Assembly (NCBI GenBank): GCA_963642995.1
Contig: CAVIIZ010000003.1
Coordinates: 59,401-123,400 of the forward strand
Reading direction: 5' to 3'
Length of the DNA stretch: 64,000 bases
Source of the DNA: CAVAWX01 sp963642995
GTDB taxonomy: Bacteria > Actinomycetota > Coriobacteriia > Coriobacteriales > QAMH01
Positions 53,262-62,537 of this stretch are shown here, piece after piece; position 1 is the stretch's first letter, and each line of letters starts with the position of its first letter. Both the position numbers and the translations under genes were made by a program. Below the pieces are notes generated by a model. The model was given only the letters and a program-made list of their open reading frames with translations. It made no database searches and was not told where the DNA came from.

Positions 53262-55862
53262 TCACCCTATCCCGAGTTCTTCGGCAAACCCCACGCGATA
53301 GCTGGAAAAGACGACGCTGCCCTCTTCTTGCGTCGCGTCCAAGTCCACGTCGCCTGCGATGCCGAAGTCGTCGTCGCCGTCCGAATCGTGGACCATCTGG
53401 CGCACGTGCCAGACGCGCCCGGTCTTCTCGTGCGACTCGTCGATGGACAGGTAGCGCGCCGAGCGGGCGTCGCCGTCGAGCAGCACCTCGTCGTGGGCCT
53501 CGTGAAATTCGGCAAGCGCCGCCGTCCACGCCGCCTGGCCGAAGTGCGCGTCCTCGTCCATGGCGGCCAGCGCCCGCGCGTCGCCGCGCGCCATCTGCAC
53601 CACGCGCGCGATGAGGGCGTTGCGCACGAGCAGCTGCACGGCACGTCGGTCGCGCACGACGACGTCTGCCGCCTGCGGCGCGGCCAGCCCGGCGCCCGCG
53701 TCCGCGTCTTCTCCGCCCGAAAGCCCCGCCCACTCGTCGAGCAGGCTCGAATCCGTGGTGCGCACGACCAGCCCCAGCCACTCGACTATCTCGTCCAGGC
53801 GTTCGTCGTAGGCGGCGTCCGGCACGGTCTTGTCGAGCACGCGCCACGCATCCGACAGATAGCGCAGCAGCGTGCCCTCCGAGCGCGCTATGCCCAGCCG
53901 CGCGATGTAGCCCTTGAAGTCGCTTGCGCTTTCCACCATGTCGCGGAGAATGGATTTGCAGCTCAAGGTGAAGTCGGCGGCCCAGGGCACCTTCTCGCAG
54001 TAGGCGGCAAACGCCGGCTCCAGCAGCTCGGCCAGCGGCTTGGGGTGCTCGACTTCCTGCAGGCGCTCGATCCGCTCGTCGTAGTCGAGCCCGTCGGCCT
54101 TCATCTGCGCCATCGCGCGGTCGCGCTCCTGGCGCTGCTGGGCCCGCAGGATCTGCCAGGGGTCTTCGAGCGTGGCCTCCACCATGGATATCAAGTCGAG
54201 CGCGTAGTCGTCGTCGTCGCGGTCGAGCAGCTCGATCGCGGCCAGCAGGAAAGGCGACAACGGCTGGTCGAGGGCCAGGTTGTCCGGCATCTCGCAGGCC
54301 AGCTGGTAGTAGGCGCCCTCCTCGTCGCAGCCCTCCTCGACGACGCCTGCGGCCATCAGGGTGGAAAATATCTCGGTGGCGCGCCGGTGCAGGCGCTCCT
54401 TTTCGGCAGGCTCTTGCGCGGAGTCGTCGATGAGCTTGTCCACGCGCGCGCGGGCGTCGCCTCCTTGGAGCACCTCGTTTAGCACCATGGAGTGGCTCAC
54501 GCGCATGTGGGGGCGCAAGGTCTCGGGTGCAGCGGCCACGAGCTGCTCGAAGTGCTGCTTCGTCCAGCCCACGAAGCCCTTCGGCGCTGTCTTCACCTTC
54601 GCCCGCCGCGCCTTCTTCGCGTCCCCGCCCGCCTTTCTCAGCGCCCGCGCCCGCTCGATGTCGTACTCGGTGGCCTCGCACACGACGCGGCCGCACGCGT
54701 CGAATCCGCTGCGGCCGGCGCGGCCTGCTATCTGGTGGAACTCCCGCGCGTTCAATCGGCGCATGCGGCGCCCGTCGTATTTGGCCAGCGCCGTCAAGAG
54801 CACGGTGTGGATGGGCACGTTGATGCCGACGCCCAGGGTGTCGGTCCCGCATATCACGGGCAAAAGCCCTTGCTGCGCGAGCTTTTCGACGAGCAGGCGG
54901 TAGCGCGGCAGCATGCCGGCGTGGTGGACGCCGACCCCGCAGACGAGCAGGCGGCGCAACGCGCGCCCGAAGGCCGTGGAGAAGCGCACGCCCGCGATCG
55001 CCTCCTTCACCCGCTCGCGCTGCTCCTTGCTCGACACGCCGTAGCTGGCAAGCGCCTGGGCGCTCTTGTAGGCCGCGTCTTGGGCGAAATGCACGACGTA
55101 GATGGGGCTTGCGCCGGCCCGCAGCTCCAGCTCGACCGTGGCCTCGAGGGCCGTCTCGACGAACTCGTATTCGAGGGGGACGGGGCGCTCGGCCCGATCC
55201 AGCGTCTCCACGTGCCGGCCCGTGCGCGCCTCGAGCGAGGCCGCGATGGCGCCCGTGTCGCCCAACGTGGCGCTCATCAGCAGGAACTGCGCGTGCGGCA
55301 GGGTCAGCAGCGGCACCTGCCAAGCCCAGCCGCGTTGCGCGTCGCCGTAGTAGTGGAACTCGTCCATGACCACGCAGCCGATGTCGGCGCCGGCGCCCAG
55401 GCGCAGCGCGTCGTTTGCGAGTATCTCGGCCGTGCAGCAGATGACGGGCGCGTCCGTGTTCACCGCCACGTCGCCGGTGATCATGCCGACGTTGTCGCGG
55501 CCGAGCACGCGCACCATGTCGAAGAACTTCTCGGAGACCAGCGCCTTGATGGGGGCGGTGTAGCAGGCGCGGCGGTCCGTGCATATGGCGGTGAAGCACA
55601 GGCCCAGCGCGACGAGGGATTTGCCCGAGCCTGTGGGCGTGCCGAGTATGACGTGATCGCCGGCTGCAAGCGAGAGCAGCGCGTCTTCCTGGTGCGTCCA
55701 CAGTTTCGTGCCGCGCGCCTCGACCCATCCCAAGAAGAGGTCGAGCGCCTCGTCGGCGCCGATGTCCGGCCACGCGCGCGCGTCGGCAGGCCAGGGGATC
55801 AGCGCGCCCAAGCTGCCCGCGTCCGCCTGCTCCTCTTCTGGCTGTGCCGTCTCGTTTTCCAT
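53262..55862 (-). CDS. DExH-box helicase (Ski2/HelY-like with DUF3516)
   Basis: An 866-residue helicase. The Q-like region WTHQEDALLSL is followed by Walker A GTPTGSGKS (~78), the Walker B variant VVMDEFHYYGD (~165) and LLMSATLGD. GTDTLGVGIN and the arginine-finger HQIAGRAGRSGFD (~395) close the helicase core. The C-terminal ~400 residues fit the DUF3516 extension seen in actinobacterial helicases. It is an RNA or DNA unwinding enzyme of uncertain substrate. It heads a two-gene minus-strand unit with the phosphatase. Confidence 0.88.
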   Translation of the reverse strand: MENETAQPEEEQADAGSLGALIPWPADARAWPDIGADEALDLFLGWVEARGTKLWTHQEDALLSLAAGDHVILGTPTGSGKSLVALGLCFTAICTDRRACYTAPIKALVSEKFFDMVRVLGRDNVGMITGDVAVNTDAPVICCTAEILANDALRLGAGADIGCVVMDEFHYYGDAQRGWAWQVPLLTLPHAQFLLMSATLGDTGAIAASLEARTGRHVETLDRAERPVPLEYEFVETALEATVELELRAGASPIYVVHFAQDAAYKSAQALASYGVSSKEQRERVKEAIAGVRFSTAFGRALRRLLVCGVGVHHAGMLPRYRLLVEKLAQQGLLPVICGTDTLGVGINVPIHTVLLTALAKYDGRRMRRLNAREFHQIAGRAGRSGFDACGRVVCEATEYDIERARALRKAGGDAKKARRAKVKTAPKGFVGWTKQHFEQLVAAAPETLRPHMRVSHSMVLNEVLQGGDARARVDKLIDDSAQEPAEKERLHRRATEIFSTLMAAGVVEEGCDEEGAYYQLACEMPDNLALDQPLSPFLLAAIELLDRDDDDYALDLISMVEATLEDPWQILRAQQRQERDRAMAQMKADGLDYDERIERLQEVEHPKPLAELLEPAFAAYCEKVPWAADFTLSCKSILRDMVESASDFKGYIARLGIARSEGTLLRYLSDAWRVLDKTVPDAAYDERLDEIVEWLGLVVRTTDSSLLDEWAGLSGGEDADAGAGLAAPQAADVVVRDRRAVQLLVRNALIARVVQMARGDARALAAMDEDAHFGQAAWTAALAEFHEAHDEVLLDGDARSARYLSIDESHEKTGRVWHVRQMVHDSDGDDDFGIAGDVDLDATQEEGSVVFSSYRVGFAEELGIG

Positions 55863-55907
55863 GCGGGCGATTCTACCAGCACGTGCTTTTCTCGCGCGGT
55901 GCGGCCC

Positions 55908-56207
55908 TCACACGAGGCGCGCGTAGTCTTGCCGTTGGTGGAAGACGTGCGCGATCGTGCGCGCGGCGTCCTCTTGGAAATAGAGGATGATGTAGTCGTC
56001 GAAGAGCAGCGCGTGGTAGCCCGCGTCGGCAAGTTCGGGGAAACGCGAGAGGGCATAATCGACCAGGCCTTCTTCCAAGTCCGCCACGCATTTCCTGAGG
56101 TTCGCGTAGAACGAATCGGCTGCCGCTGGGTTCACGGACGACAGGTAGGCGAGAATCTCCTCGATGTCCTTGTGCGCTGAATCTTGTATTTCAATTTCAC
56201 AGGCCAT
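55908..56207 (-). CDS. ParE/RelE-family toxin
   Basis: A 99-residue RelE/ParE-fold protein (EIQDSAHKDIEEILAYLS, RKCVADLEEGL, YHALLFDDYIILYF, then HVFHQRQDYARLV). The helical hairpin with DIEEIL and the ending HxRQDYxRL point to the ParE/RelE group. DNA gyrase or mRNA as target cannot be told from this. It overlaps the antitoxin gene by 11 bases and is translated after it. Confidence 0.85.
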   Translation of the reverse strand: MACEIEIQDSAHKDIEEILAYLSSVNPAAADSFYANLRKCVADLEEGLVDYALSRFPELADAGYHALLFDDYIILYFQEDAARTIAHVFHQRQDYARLV

Positions 56208-56475
56208 ATTTCTCCGCGATTTCGTCGAGGACCTCGGAAGCGTCGCGGGCCAGCCCGTGCTCGCGCTCGTACTCCATGATGCGCAGCCTGGCGCGGAGCT
56301 TTTCCGCGGCCGCCTCGTCGCGCATGCGCTGGATGTCCTTGTAGTCCTCGCTGCGTATGCACACGAAGCGGTCGTAGCCGTTTTTCGTGACGATGACGGG
56401 CGTGGGGGAGGTGGCGACCAGCTCGTCGAATTTGACGGTGTCGCGCATGTCTTTGATGGGCACGCAAGTGGGCAT
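56197..56475 (-). CDS. Phd/YefM-family antitoxin
   Basis: A 92-residue antitoxin with the YefM-type N-terminus (PIKDMRDTVKFDELV, then TPVIVTKNGYDRFVCI), which forms the DNA-binding dimer. A charged C-terminal helix (AAAEKLRARLRIMEYE) would neutralise the toxin. AAAGGAG precedes the ATG. A direct repeat of GCATTAT and an embedded -10 box upstream are a likely autoregulatory site. Confidence 0.88.
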   Translation of the reverse strand: MPTCVPIKDMRDTVKFDELVATSPTPVIVTKNGYDRFVCIRSEDYKDIQRMRDEAAAEKLRARLRIMEYEREHGLARDASEVLDEIAEKYGL

Positions 56476-56498
56476 GACGGTCTCCTTTCACGAAAGTT

Positions 56499-56516
56499 GC
56501 ATTATTGTAGCATTAT
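56499..56516 (-). promoter_or_regulatory. Promoter/operator of the minus-strand toxin-antitoxin pair
   Basis: On the + strand GCATTAT occurs at 56499-56505 and 56510-56516, an 11-base period (one helical turn). The minus-strand -10 box TACAAT (56509-56504) lies between and overlaps the repeats. Binding of a Phd/YefM dimer here would block transcription. Confidence 0.5.
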
Positions 56517-56800
56517 CAAGTCGGGCGCAACCGTGCGAGAAAGCGCCGCCGCCGTGCTTGCGCGCGGGGGAAACGTGCTGATGGTGACGCGCGGGGACAG
56601 CGGTTTTTTACGCTCCATCTGCGACTTTTCGAAGATGCCGACGAGCTTGTGGTGGAGTGCGGGGCAGGCGGCGGTTTTGGTATCCTGCACGATGAGGCGG
56701 CGCCTGCGAGCGTCGCGGCGGATGCGGGGCGCGACTGGGCGTGCGGGCGGCTCGTGCGGAGCTGCCGGGAAGGCGAAGACGGGAAGACGGGGTGGCGCAC
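56517..56800. other. Gap before the aminotransferase gene, no supportable gene
   Basis: A GC-rich stretch between the toxin-antitoxin operator and the aminotransferase. One frame stays open from 56511 to 56909 without a credible start. GGTATCCTGC near 56690 might be a -10. No hairpin, repeat or RNA was recognised. Confidence 0.4.
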
Positions 56801-58015
56801 ATGCGCGAGTTTGCCAAATCATCCAAGCTGCACGGCGTGGGCTACGACGTGCGCGGGCCGGTGGTCGAGGAGGCCGCCCGCATGGAGCAGATGGGCACGC
56901 ACGTCTTGAAGCTCAACATCGGCAACCCCGCGCCCTTCGGGTTTCGCACCCCCGACGAGGTGGTCTACGACATGTCGCGCCAGCTGGTCGATTGCGAGGG
57001 CTACTCGCCGTCCAAGGGCCTCTATTCGGCGCGCAAGGCCATCATGCAGTACGCCCAGACGCGCCACCTGCCCAATGTCGACATCGAGCACATCTACACG
57101 GGCAACGGCGTCTCCGAGCTTATCAACCTGTGCATGCAGGCCCTGCTCGACGACGGCGACGAGATTCTGGTCCCGGCGCCGGACTACCCGCTGTGGACGG
57201 CGTGCGCGACGCTTGCGGGCGGCAGGCCCGTCCACTACGTCTGCGACGAGGAGGCCGGCTGGCTGCCCGACGTCGACGACATGCGCGCGAAGGTCTCCGA
57301 TCGCACGAAGGCCGTCGTCATCATCAACCCGAACAATCCCACGGGCGCGCTCTACCCCAAAGAGCTGCTGCAAGAGATCGTCGAGCTTGCCCGCGAGAAG
57401 GAGCTCATCATATTCTCCGACGAGATCTACGACCGCCTGGTCATGGACGGCGCCGAGTTCACCTCCATAGCCTCGCTTGCCCCCGACCTGTTCTGCGTCA
57501 CGTTTTCCGGCCTGTCGAAGTCGCACATGATCGCGGGCTACCGCGTGGGGTGGATGGTGCTGTCGGGCAATCTGGACGCGGCCGGCGGCTACATCGAGGG
57601 GCTCGACATGCTCTCGAACATGCGCCTGTGCTCGAACGTGCCGGCGCAGTCCATCATCCAGACGGCGTTGTGGGGCCACCAGAGCGTGAAGGGCTACGTG
57701 GCAAGCGGCGGGCGCGTGCTCGAGCAGCGCGACTTCGTCTACGACGCGCTCAACGGCATCGACGGCATATCCGCGGTGAAGCCCAAGGCCGCCTTCTACA
57801 TCTTCCCCAAGCTCGACGTGAAGAAGTTCAACATCACCGACGACGTGCGCTTCGCGCTGGACCTGCTGAAGGAGAAGAAGGTCTTGGTCGTGCAGGGCAC
57901 GGGTTTCAACTGGGGTGCGCCCGACCATTTCCGCATCGTCTATTTGCCGCGCATCGACACCTTGCGCGAGGCCGTCGTGAAAATCGCGGATTTCCTGGAC
58001 GGCTATCGACAGTAG
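56801..58015 (+). CDS. Aminotransferase, class I/II (alanine-type)
   Basis: A 404-residue fold type I pyridoxal-phosphate enzyme. It begins FAKSSKLHGVGYDVRGPV with KLNIGNPAPFGF, typical of AlaA/AlaT-like alanine aminotransferases. NPNNPTGALY holds the cofactor-contacting Asn. The Schiff-base Lys is in FSGLSKSHMIAGYRVGW. It would interconvert alanine or another amino acid and its 2-oxoacid, supplying substrates to the oxidoreductases of this window. The ATG at 56801 is used; a GTG three codons earlier has a better ribosome site and is an alternative. Confidence 0.92.
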   Translation: MREFAKSSKLHGVGYDVRGPVVEEAARMEQMGTHVLKLNIGNPAPFGFRTPDEVVYDMSRQLVDCEGYSPSKGLYSARKAIMQYAQTRHLPNVDIEHIYTGNGVSELINLCMQALLDDGDEILVPAPDYPLWTACATLAGGRPVHYVCDEEAGWLPDVDDMRAKVSDRTKAVVIINPNNPTGALYPKELLQEIVELAREKELIIFSDEIYDRLVMDGAEFTSIASLAPDLFCVTFSGLSKSHMIAGYRVGWMVLSGNLDAAGGYIEGLDMLSNMRLCSNVPAQSIIQTALWGHQSVKGYVASGGRVLEQRDFVYDALNGIDGISAVKPKAAFYIFPKLDVKKFNITDDVRFALDLLKEKKVLVVQGTGFNWGAPDHFRIVYLPRIDTLREAVVKIADFLDGYRQ

Positions 58016-58041
58016 GGGCGCCTTTTCTTCGGCGGCGCCCC
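58015..58041. terminator. Possible hairpin terminator between convergent genes
   Basis: GGGGCGCC and GGCGCCCC form a perfect 8-bp stem beginning at the last base of the aminotransferase stop. There is no T-run after it, so its role is uncertain. Confidence 0.35.
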
Positions 58042-58149
58042 ATCTGCGGTTTCGCGCCGCGCGCTTTCGGGCACGCTTTTTTCGGGCAAAAGAGCCGCAC
58101 CGAAGAAGGCGCCGTGCCGCGCATGCCCGCGCCGGCCCGCCTCCGCGTT

Positions 58150-60264
58150 TCACCCTTGCCGCAAAAGCGGCGTGAGCGTGCCGCACGCGAGCACGGACAC
58201 CTCGCTCGTGGCCCGCGATATGGCCGTGTAGAGCCTGCGGCGGGCGAGGTCGGTGGCGGGGTAGATGCGCGCGTCGGCGCTGTCCACGACCACGCGGTCG
58301 AACTCGAGGCCCTTGGCATGCGCGAGGTCGATGACGAGGACCCCGGACGCCGGCAGCGGGTCGTCTTCGCCTGCCACGACGGCGACGCCTTCCAGCGCCT
58401 CGCCCAGCGCGCGCGCCCTCTTCTTCCCGGGCGCGATCACCGCGCACAGCCCCTCCTTGCCGCGCGCCGCGTCCACGCGCTCCCGAAGCGCCGCGAGATA
58501 GGCGTCCTCGTCTGCCGCCACGGCGATGTCTGCCGGCGCGCCCTTGCGCTGCACGGAGTCGGCGTGCACGTGCTCGCCGGCGTCGAGAAGCGAGGCGAAC
58601 AGCTCGGTGACCTGCGGGGTGCAGCGGTAGCTCGTGGCCAGGCGCATCTCGCAGACCTCTCCGTGCGTGGCGGCGAACACGTCTTTCACCTGCGAAAAGC
58701 TCGCGCAGCCCTCGCGTATGGCCTGGTTTTCGTCGCCCAGCAGCAGGAAATGGGCGCGGGGGAACTGGCGCGCCAGGACCATCAGCTGCGCCTCGCTGTA
58801 GTCTTGGACCTCGTCGACCATCACATAGCGCACCTCGCGCGCCGCCACGTCGGCCACGAGCAGGCGCAGGTACATCCACGTGGGCGCGTCCAGCGACCCG
58901 GCGCCCAAAAGCCGCATGCCCAGCTTGTCGAAGGCGATCCACGCGCCGGCGTCCACCAGCTCGCGGGCCGGCTGCCCGTAGACGGCCTCGGCATAGCGCC
59001 CCAGCAGCCGCGCGCACGTCTCGTCGTCTTCCTCGTCGAGGTCGACCGCCCGCCCGAACACGTCCATCATCGCGGGTATGTCGAGGGCCTCCACCTCGCG
59101 GCGCAGGGAGTCCTCGCGGGCGAGCTTTCTCACCCGGGCGTCGAGGCGCGCGTGCAGCTCGTCGCCTGCCAGGGCGGCCAGGCGCGGGCCGGGGGAGATG
59201 CGCTTGAACTTGCCCAGCACGCCTTTCACCTGGTTTGCGGACACGAGGACGCGCCCGCCGACGCATATGGGCTTGAGGTCGCCTGCCTCCAGCTGCGTGC
59301 CGCCCACCAGCTCCTCGAGGCGCCGCATCTGCGCCGCGCTTTCAGGCCCGCCCGCCGCGCGCCCCTCCAGGTCCAGCGAGGCGGCAAGCGAGCTCCACGT
59401 GAGTATGCGCGGGTTCTTCTCGCCCATGCCCGGCAGCACGTCGGCGATGTAGCTTGCAAACAGCGGGGAAGGGGTGAACAGGCGCATGAGGCCCGCGTCG
59501 AGGGTCTTTCGGTCTCGGTAGAGCAGCCAGGCGATGCGCTGCAGCATGACCGAGGTCTTGCCCGAGCCGGCGATGCCGTTCACCAGCATGACGGGCACGT
59601 CGTCGTGGCGCACGATCTCGTTTTGCTCGCGCTGTATGGTCTGGGTGATGTCGCGCAGCTTGTCGGAGTGCCGCGACGACAGCGCCTTCAGCAGCAGCGG
59701 GTCTTGGATGGCCACGGTCGTGTCGAAGCAGGCCTTCAACCGGTCGCCCTCGACGTCGAACTGGCGGCGCACGCGCAAATCGCAGGCGATCTCGCGGCCG
59801 TTTGCCATGTAGGAGGTCGCGCCGGTGCTCTGGTTGTAGTAGGTCTCGGCCACCGGGCTGCGCCAGTCGACGACGATCTGCTTCATCGTGTCGGGGTCGC
59901 CCATCCCCGCGCGCCCTATGTAGACGTCGTCTTCTTTTCCGAGCTTCGGGAAGAACAGCTTCACCTTCGCGAAATAGGGGCGCTGCAAGAGCAGGTAGGC
60001 GCGGCGCAGCTCCTCTACTATCGCCTCCTGGCGGCGGTTGTACATGTCGATCACGTCGCTTACGCCCTTCATCTCCGTGAGCGACTCCTGGTCCCGCACG
60101 TCGTCGGAGAAATCGAGCGTCAGCTCCTCGTTCATGTCGTGCACGTCGGCTGCGGCGGCCGCCTCGTTTGCGGCGCGCTTTGCCTCCAGCTCGTCCCTTA
60201 TCTCGGAAAGCCGTGCGTGCACCTCGCTCAGGTGCGCCTGCTCGGCGGCGAAAACCTCGTCCAC
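58150..60264 (-). CDS. HelD-type UvrD-like helicase/ATPase
   Basis: A 704-residue superfamily 1 ATPase. An N-terminal coiled coil (HARLSEIRDELEAKRAANEA) precedes YIGRAGMGD and VVDWRSPVAE, Walker A NGIAGSGKTSVMLQ (~235), VMVDEVQDYSEAQ and LATSYRCT, ending with HAKGLEFDRVVV and YTAISRAT. This is the architecture of HelD, which frees RNA polymerase from DNA, rather than of UvrD repair helicases. GTG at 60264 with GAGGAG six bases upstream sets the start. A GTG at 60291 has no ribosome site. The frame stays open far upstream, but that part is antisense or offset to icd. It starts 140 bases after the icd stop. Confidence 0.86.
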   Translation of the reverse strand: MDEVFAAEQAHLSEVHARLSEIRDELEAKRAANEAAAAADVHDMNEELTLDFSDDVRDQESLTEMKGVSDVIDMYNRRQEAIVEELRRAYLLLQRPYFAKVKLFFPKLGKEDDVYIGRAGMGDPDTMKQIVVDWRSPVAETYYNQSTGATSYMANGREIACDLRVRRQFDVEGDRLKACFDTTVAIQDPLLLKALSSRHSDKLRDITQTIQREQNEIVRHDDVPVMLVNGIAGSGKTSVMLQRIAWLLYRDRKTLDAGLMRLFTPSPLFASYIADVLPGMGEKNPRILTWSSLAASLDLEGRAAGGPESAAQMRRLEELVGGTQLEAGDLKPICVGGRVLVSANQVKGVLGKFKRISPGPRLAALAGDELHARLDARVRKLAREDSLRREVEALDIPAMMDVFGRAVDLDEEDDETCARLLGRYAEAVYGQPARELVDAGAWIAFDKLGMRLLGAGSLDAPTWMYLRLLVADVAAREVRYVMVDEVQDYSEAQLMVLARQFPRAHFLLLGDENQAIREGCASFSQVKDVFAATHGEVCEMRLATSYRCTPQVTELFASLLDAGEHVHADSVQRKGAPADIAVAADEDAYLAALRERVDAARGKEGLCAVIAPGKKRARALGEALEGVAVVAGEDDPLPASGVLVIDLAHAKGLEFDRVVVDSADARIYPATDLARRRLYTAISRATSEVSVLACGTLTPLLRQG

Positions 60265-60404
60265 TTCATGCTCCTCGTCGTCGTCTTCCACGGTGAAGGG
60301 GCGCGCGGGCGCCGCGACCTTGCCGATGCCCCCCGCGCCCGTGCCCTGCGGCTGCTCCCGCCTCGCCTGCGGGATGCTTCCCGGGCGTTGCAGCGCCCCC
60401 TTTT

Positions 60405-61619
60405 TCAGGCGCGGCGGCCGGCCAGCTCGGAGGCGATGGCCGCGATGAACTCCTCGGTGCCGAGCTTTCTCGGGGCCGGCAGCGCCGTGATGGCCGCGAG
60501 GTCGCCTGTCATCCGCCCGCTTTCCACCGTGGCGATCGTGGCCGCCTCCAGCCGGGTTGCGAAATCCGAAAGCGCGGGCGTCGCGTCCAGCTCGCCGCGT
60601 TTTCTCAGGGCGCCCGTCCACGCGAAGATGGTGGCGATGGGGTTCGTGGAGGTGGGCTGGCCTTTCAGGTGCTTGTAGTAGTGGCGCTGCACCGTGCCGT
60701 GCGCGGCCTCGTACTCCCACCAGCCGTGCGGGCTGACCAGCACGCTCGTCATCATGGCCAGGCTGCCGAAGGCCGTCGAGACCATGTCGCTCATCACGTC
60801 GCCGTCGTAGTTCTTGCAAGCCCAGATGAAACCGCCCTCGCTGCGCATGACGCGCGCGACCGCGTCGTCTATGAGGGTGTAGAAGTACTCGATGTGCGCC
60901 TCGGCGAACTTCTCGGCGTACTCGGCGGCGAAGACCTCGGCGAACACGTCCTTGAAGCGGTGGTCGTAGGTCTTGGAGATGGTGTCCTTGGCCGCAAACC
61001 ACAGGTCCTGGCCTGTCTCGAGCGCATACGAAAAGCAGCTGCGCGCGAAGCCCTCTATGGAGCTGTCCAGGTTGTGCATGCCCTCGGCCACGCCCGGCTC
61101 CGAGAACTCGTGCACGCACAGGCGCTGCCCCTCGCCGCCTCCTTCGGGGGTGAAGACCAGCTCGACTTTGCCCGGGCCCGGCACGCGCATCTCGACGTCG
61201 CGGTAGAGGTCGCCGTAGGCATGGCGTGCGATGGTGATGGGCTTTTTCCAGGTGCGCACGTACGGCTCGATGCCGTTCACGACGATGGGGGCGCGAAAGA
61301 CCGTGCCGTCGAGCATGGCGCGTATGGTGCCGTTGGGGCTTTTCCACATCTCGTGCAGGTCGTATTCTTCCATGCGCGCGGCATTGGGGGTGATGGTCGC
61401 GCATTTCACCGCCACGCCGTAGCGCTTGGTGGCCTCGGCCGCCTCGATCGTGACGGCGTCGCGCGTCTCGTCGCGATGCGTCAGCCCCAGGTCGTAGTAG
61501 TCGGTCTTCAAGTCGACGTAGGGCGCGAGCAGCTCGTCTTTTATCATCTGCCAGATGATGCGCGTCATTTCGTCGCCGTCCATCTCGACGAGCGGGGTCT
61601 TCATCTCTATCTTTGCCAT
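60405..61619 (-). CDS. icd: Isocitrate dehydrogenase (NADP-dependent)
   Basis: A 404-residue homodimeric enzyme of the eukaryote-like IDH subfamily: VEMDGDEMTRIIWQMIKDEL at the start, ITPNAARMEEY, WKSPNGTIRAMLDGTVFRAP (which binds isocitrate), and EAAHGTVQRHY at the cofactor pocket. It converts isocitrate to 2-oxoglutarate and CO2, giving NADPH and a glutamate precursor. AAGGAG stands before the ATG. A TACAAT box lies 54 bases upstream. Confidence 0.95.
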   Translation of the reverse strand: MAKIEMKTPLVEMDGDEMTRIIWQMIKDELLAPYVDLKTDYYDLGLTHRDETRDAVTIEAAEATKRYGVAVKCATITPNAARMEEYDLHEMWKSPNGTIRAMLDGTVFRAPIVVNGIEPYVRTWKKPITIARHAYGDLYRDVEMRVPGPGKVELVFTPEGGGEGQRLCVHEFSEPGVAEGMHNLDSSIEGFARSCFSYALETGQDLWFAAKDTISKTYDHRFKDVFAEVFAAEYAEKFAEAHIEYFYTLIDDAVARVMRSEGGFIWACKNYDGDVMSDMVSTAFGSLAMMTSVLVSPHGWWEYEAAHGTVQRHYYKHLKGQPTSTNPIATIFAWTGALRKRGELDATPALSDFATRLEAATIATVESGRMTGDLAAITALPAPRKLGTEEFIAAIASELAGRRA

Positions 61620-61672
61620 GGGGCGCTCCTTCTTCGCTGAGGGGTTGCGTCTGCGCTTTTTGCGGGCTTCCC

Positions 61673-61678
61673 ATTGTA
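61673..61678 (-). promoter_or_regulatory. Putative -10 (TACAAT) for icd
   Basis: The minus strand reads AGGGCTACAATGGG, again GC before a good hexamer, 54 bases before the icd ATG. A CTATCAT box (61703-61709) on the + strand may serve the divergent ZIP gene. Confidence 0.5.
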
Positions 61679-61748
61679 GCCCTAGCCGCGGGGGCGTTTA
61701 CCCTATCATGGGAGGCATCGTTTCTTTTTCCCGTCTTGAAGGGGTTTC

Positions 61749-62522
61749 GTGGCACCGGCGCTTCTCATATCGCTTCTCGCAGGCGCGACCATCGTGCTCG
61801 GCGGCCTTGTCGTGCGCCTCTCGCGCGGGGCGCGGCGCATCGAGCACTTCTCCATCGCGCTCGCCGCAGGCTCCATGCTCGCGCTGCTCGCCTTCGACTT
61901 GGGCCCGGAGCTTTTCGAGGGTCTTGCCGAAGGGGCCTGCGTGCAGGTCGCCGTGGGTCTTGTCGCGGGGTTTGCCGGCCTCGTGGCCCTCGACAGGGCC
62001 ATCCCCGACCACGAAGGGGTCGCAGCCGGCCGCGCGCACGACGGCGCCGCCGGCCATGCGCACGACGGGAACACGCACGACGGCAACGCGGCGCACATAG
62101 GCATCATCTCGGCTGTCGCCATCGCCTTGCACAACGTCGTCGAGGGCATGGCCGTCTACAGCGTCGCGCTCTCCTCGCCGGCCGACGGCGCCCTCTACGC
62201 ATTCGCCATCGCCTTGCACAACGTTCCCGTCGGGATGCTGCTCTTTTCCACGCTGGAGAAAAGCCGCCCCTCCACACGCCGGGCCGCCGTCGCCGCCGTC
62301 ACCTTCTCCACTTTCGCGGGCGGCCTTCTCATGGCGGCGCTTGCGCAGGCGGTGCCCGAGGCGGTCATGGTCTTTTTCGTCGCGGCCGCCGCGGGCATGA
62401 TCTGCTACATACTCGTCATGGAGCTGGCCGGCCGCCTCGCGCGCAGCCGCCCGGTCTGGGTGTCTGCCGCAGGATGCGCCGCCGGCTTCCTCATCGTGCT
62501 CGTGGCGTCGTTTCTCGGATAG
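61749..62522 (+). CDS. ZIP-family divalent metal transporter
   Basis: A 257-residue membrane protein of about eight helices. A His/Asp-rich cytoplasmic loop (HDGAAGHAHDGNTHDG, ~95-110) is typical of zinc importers. The metal-path motifs are ALHNVVEGMAV in helix IV and AIALHNVPVGM in helix V, where the second shows Val in place of the usual Glu. It brings zinc, iron or manganese into the cell. GTG start has GAAGGGG upstream. It shares the intergenic region with icd on the other strand. Confidence 0.9.
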   Translation: MAPALLISLLAGATIVLGGLVVRLSRGARRIEHFSIALAAGSMLALLAFDLGPELFEGLAEGACVQVAVGLVAGFAGLVALDRAIPDHEGVAAGRAHDGAAGHAHDGNTHDGNAAHIGIISAVAIALHNVVEGMAVYSVALSSPADGALYAFAIALHNVPVGMLLFSTLEKSRPSTRRAAVAAVTFSTFAGGLLMAALAQAVPEAVMVFFVAAAAGMICYILVMELAGRLARSRPVWVSAAGCAAGFLIVLVASFLG

Positions 62523-62537
62523 GAGGAAGAGGGGTCT

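Noticed and set aside
56511..56909. Open + strand frame before the aminotransferase
   Set aside because: No start codon with a ribosome site, it overlaps the aminotransferase in another frame, and no recognisable motif is present.
60405..61755. Upstream extension of the HelD frame (to 1201 codons)
   Set aside because: The extension is icd read in another frame. A GTG with a strong ribosome site at 60264 gives the normal HelD length.
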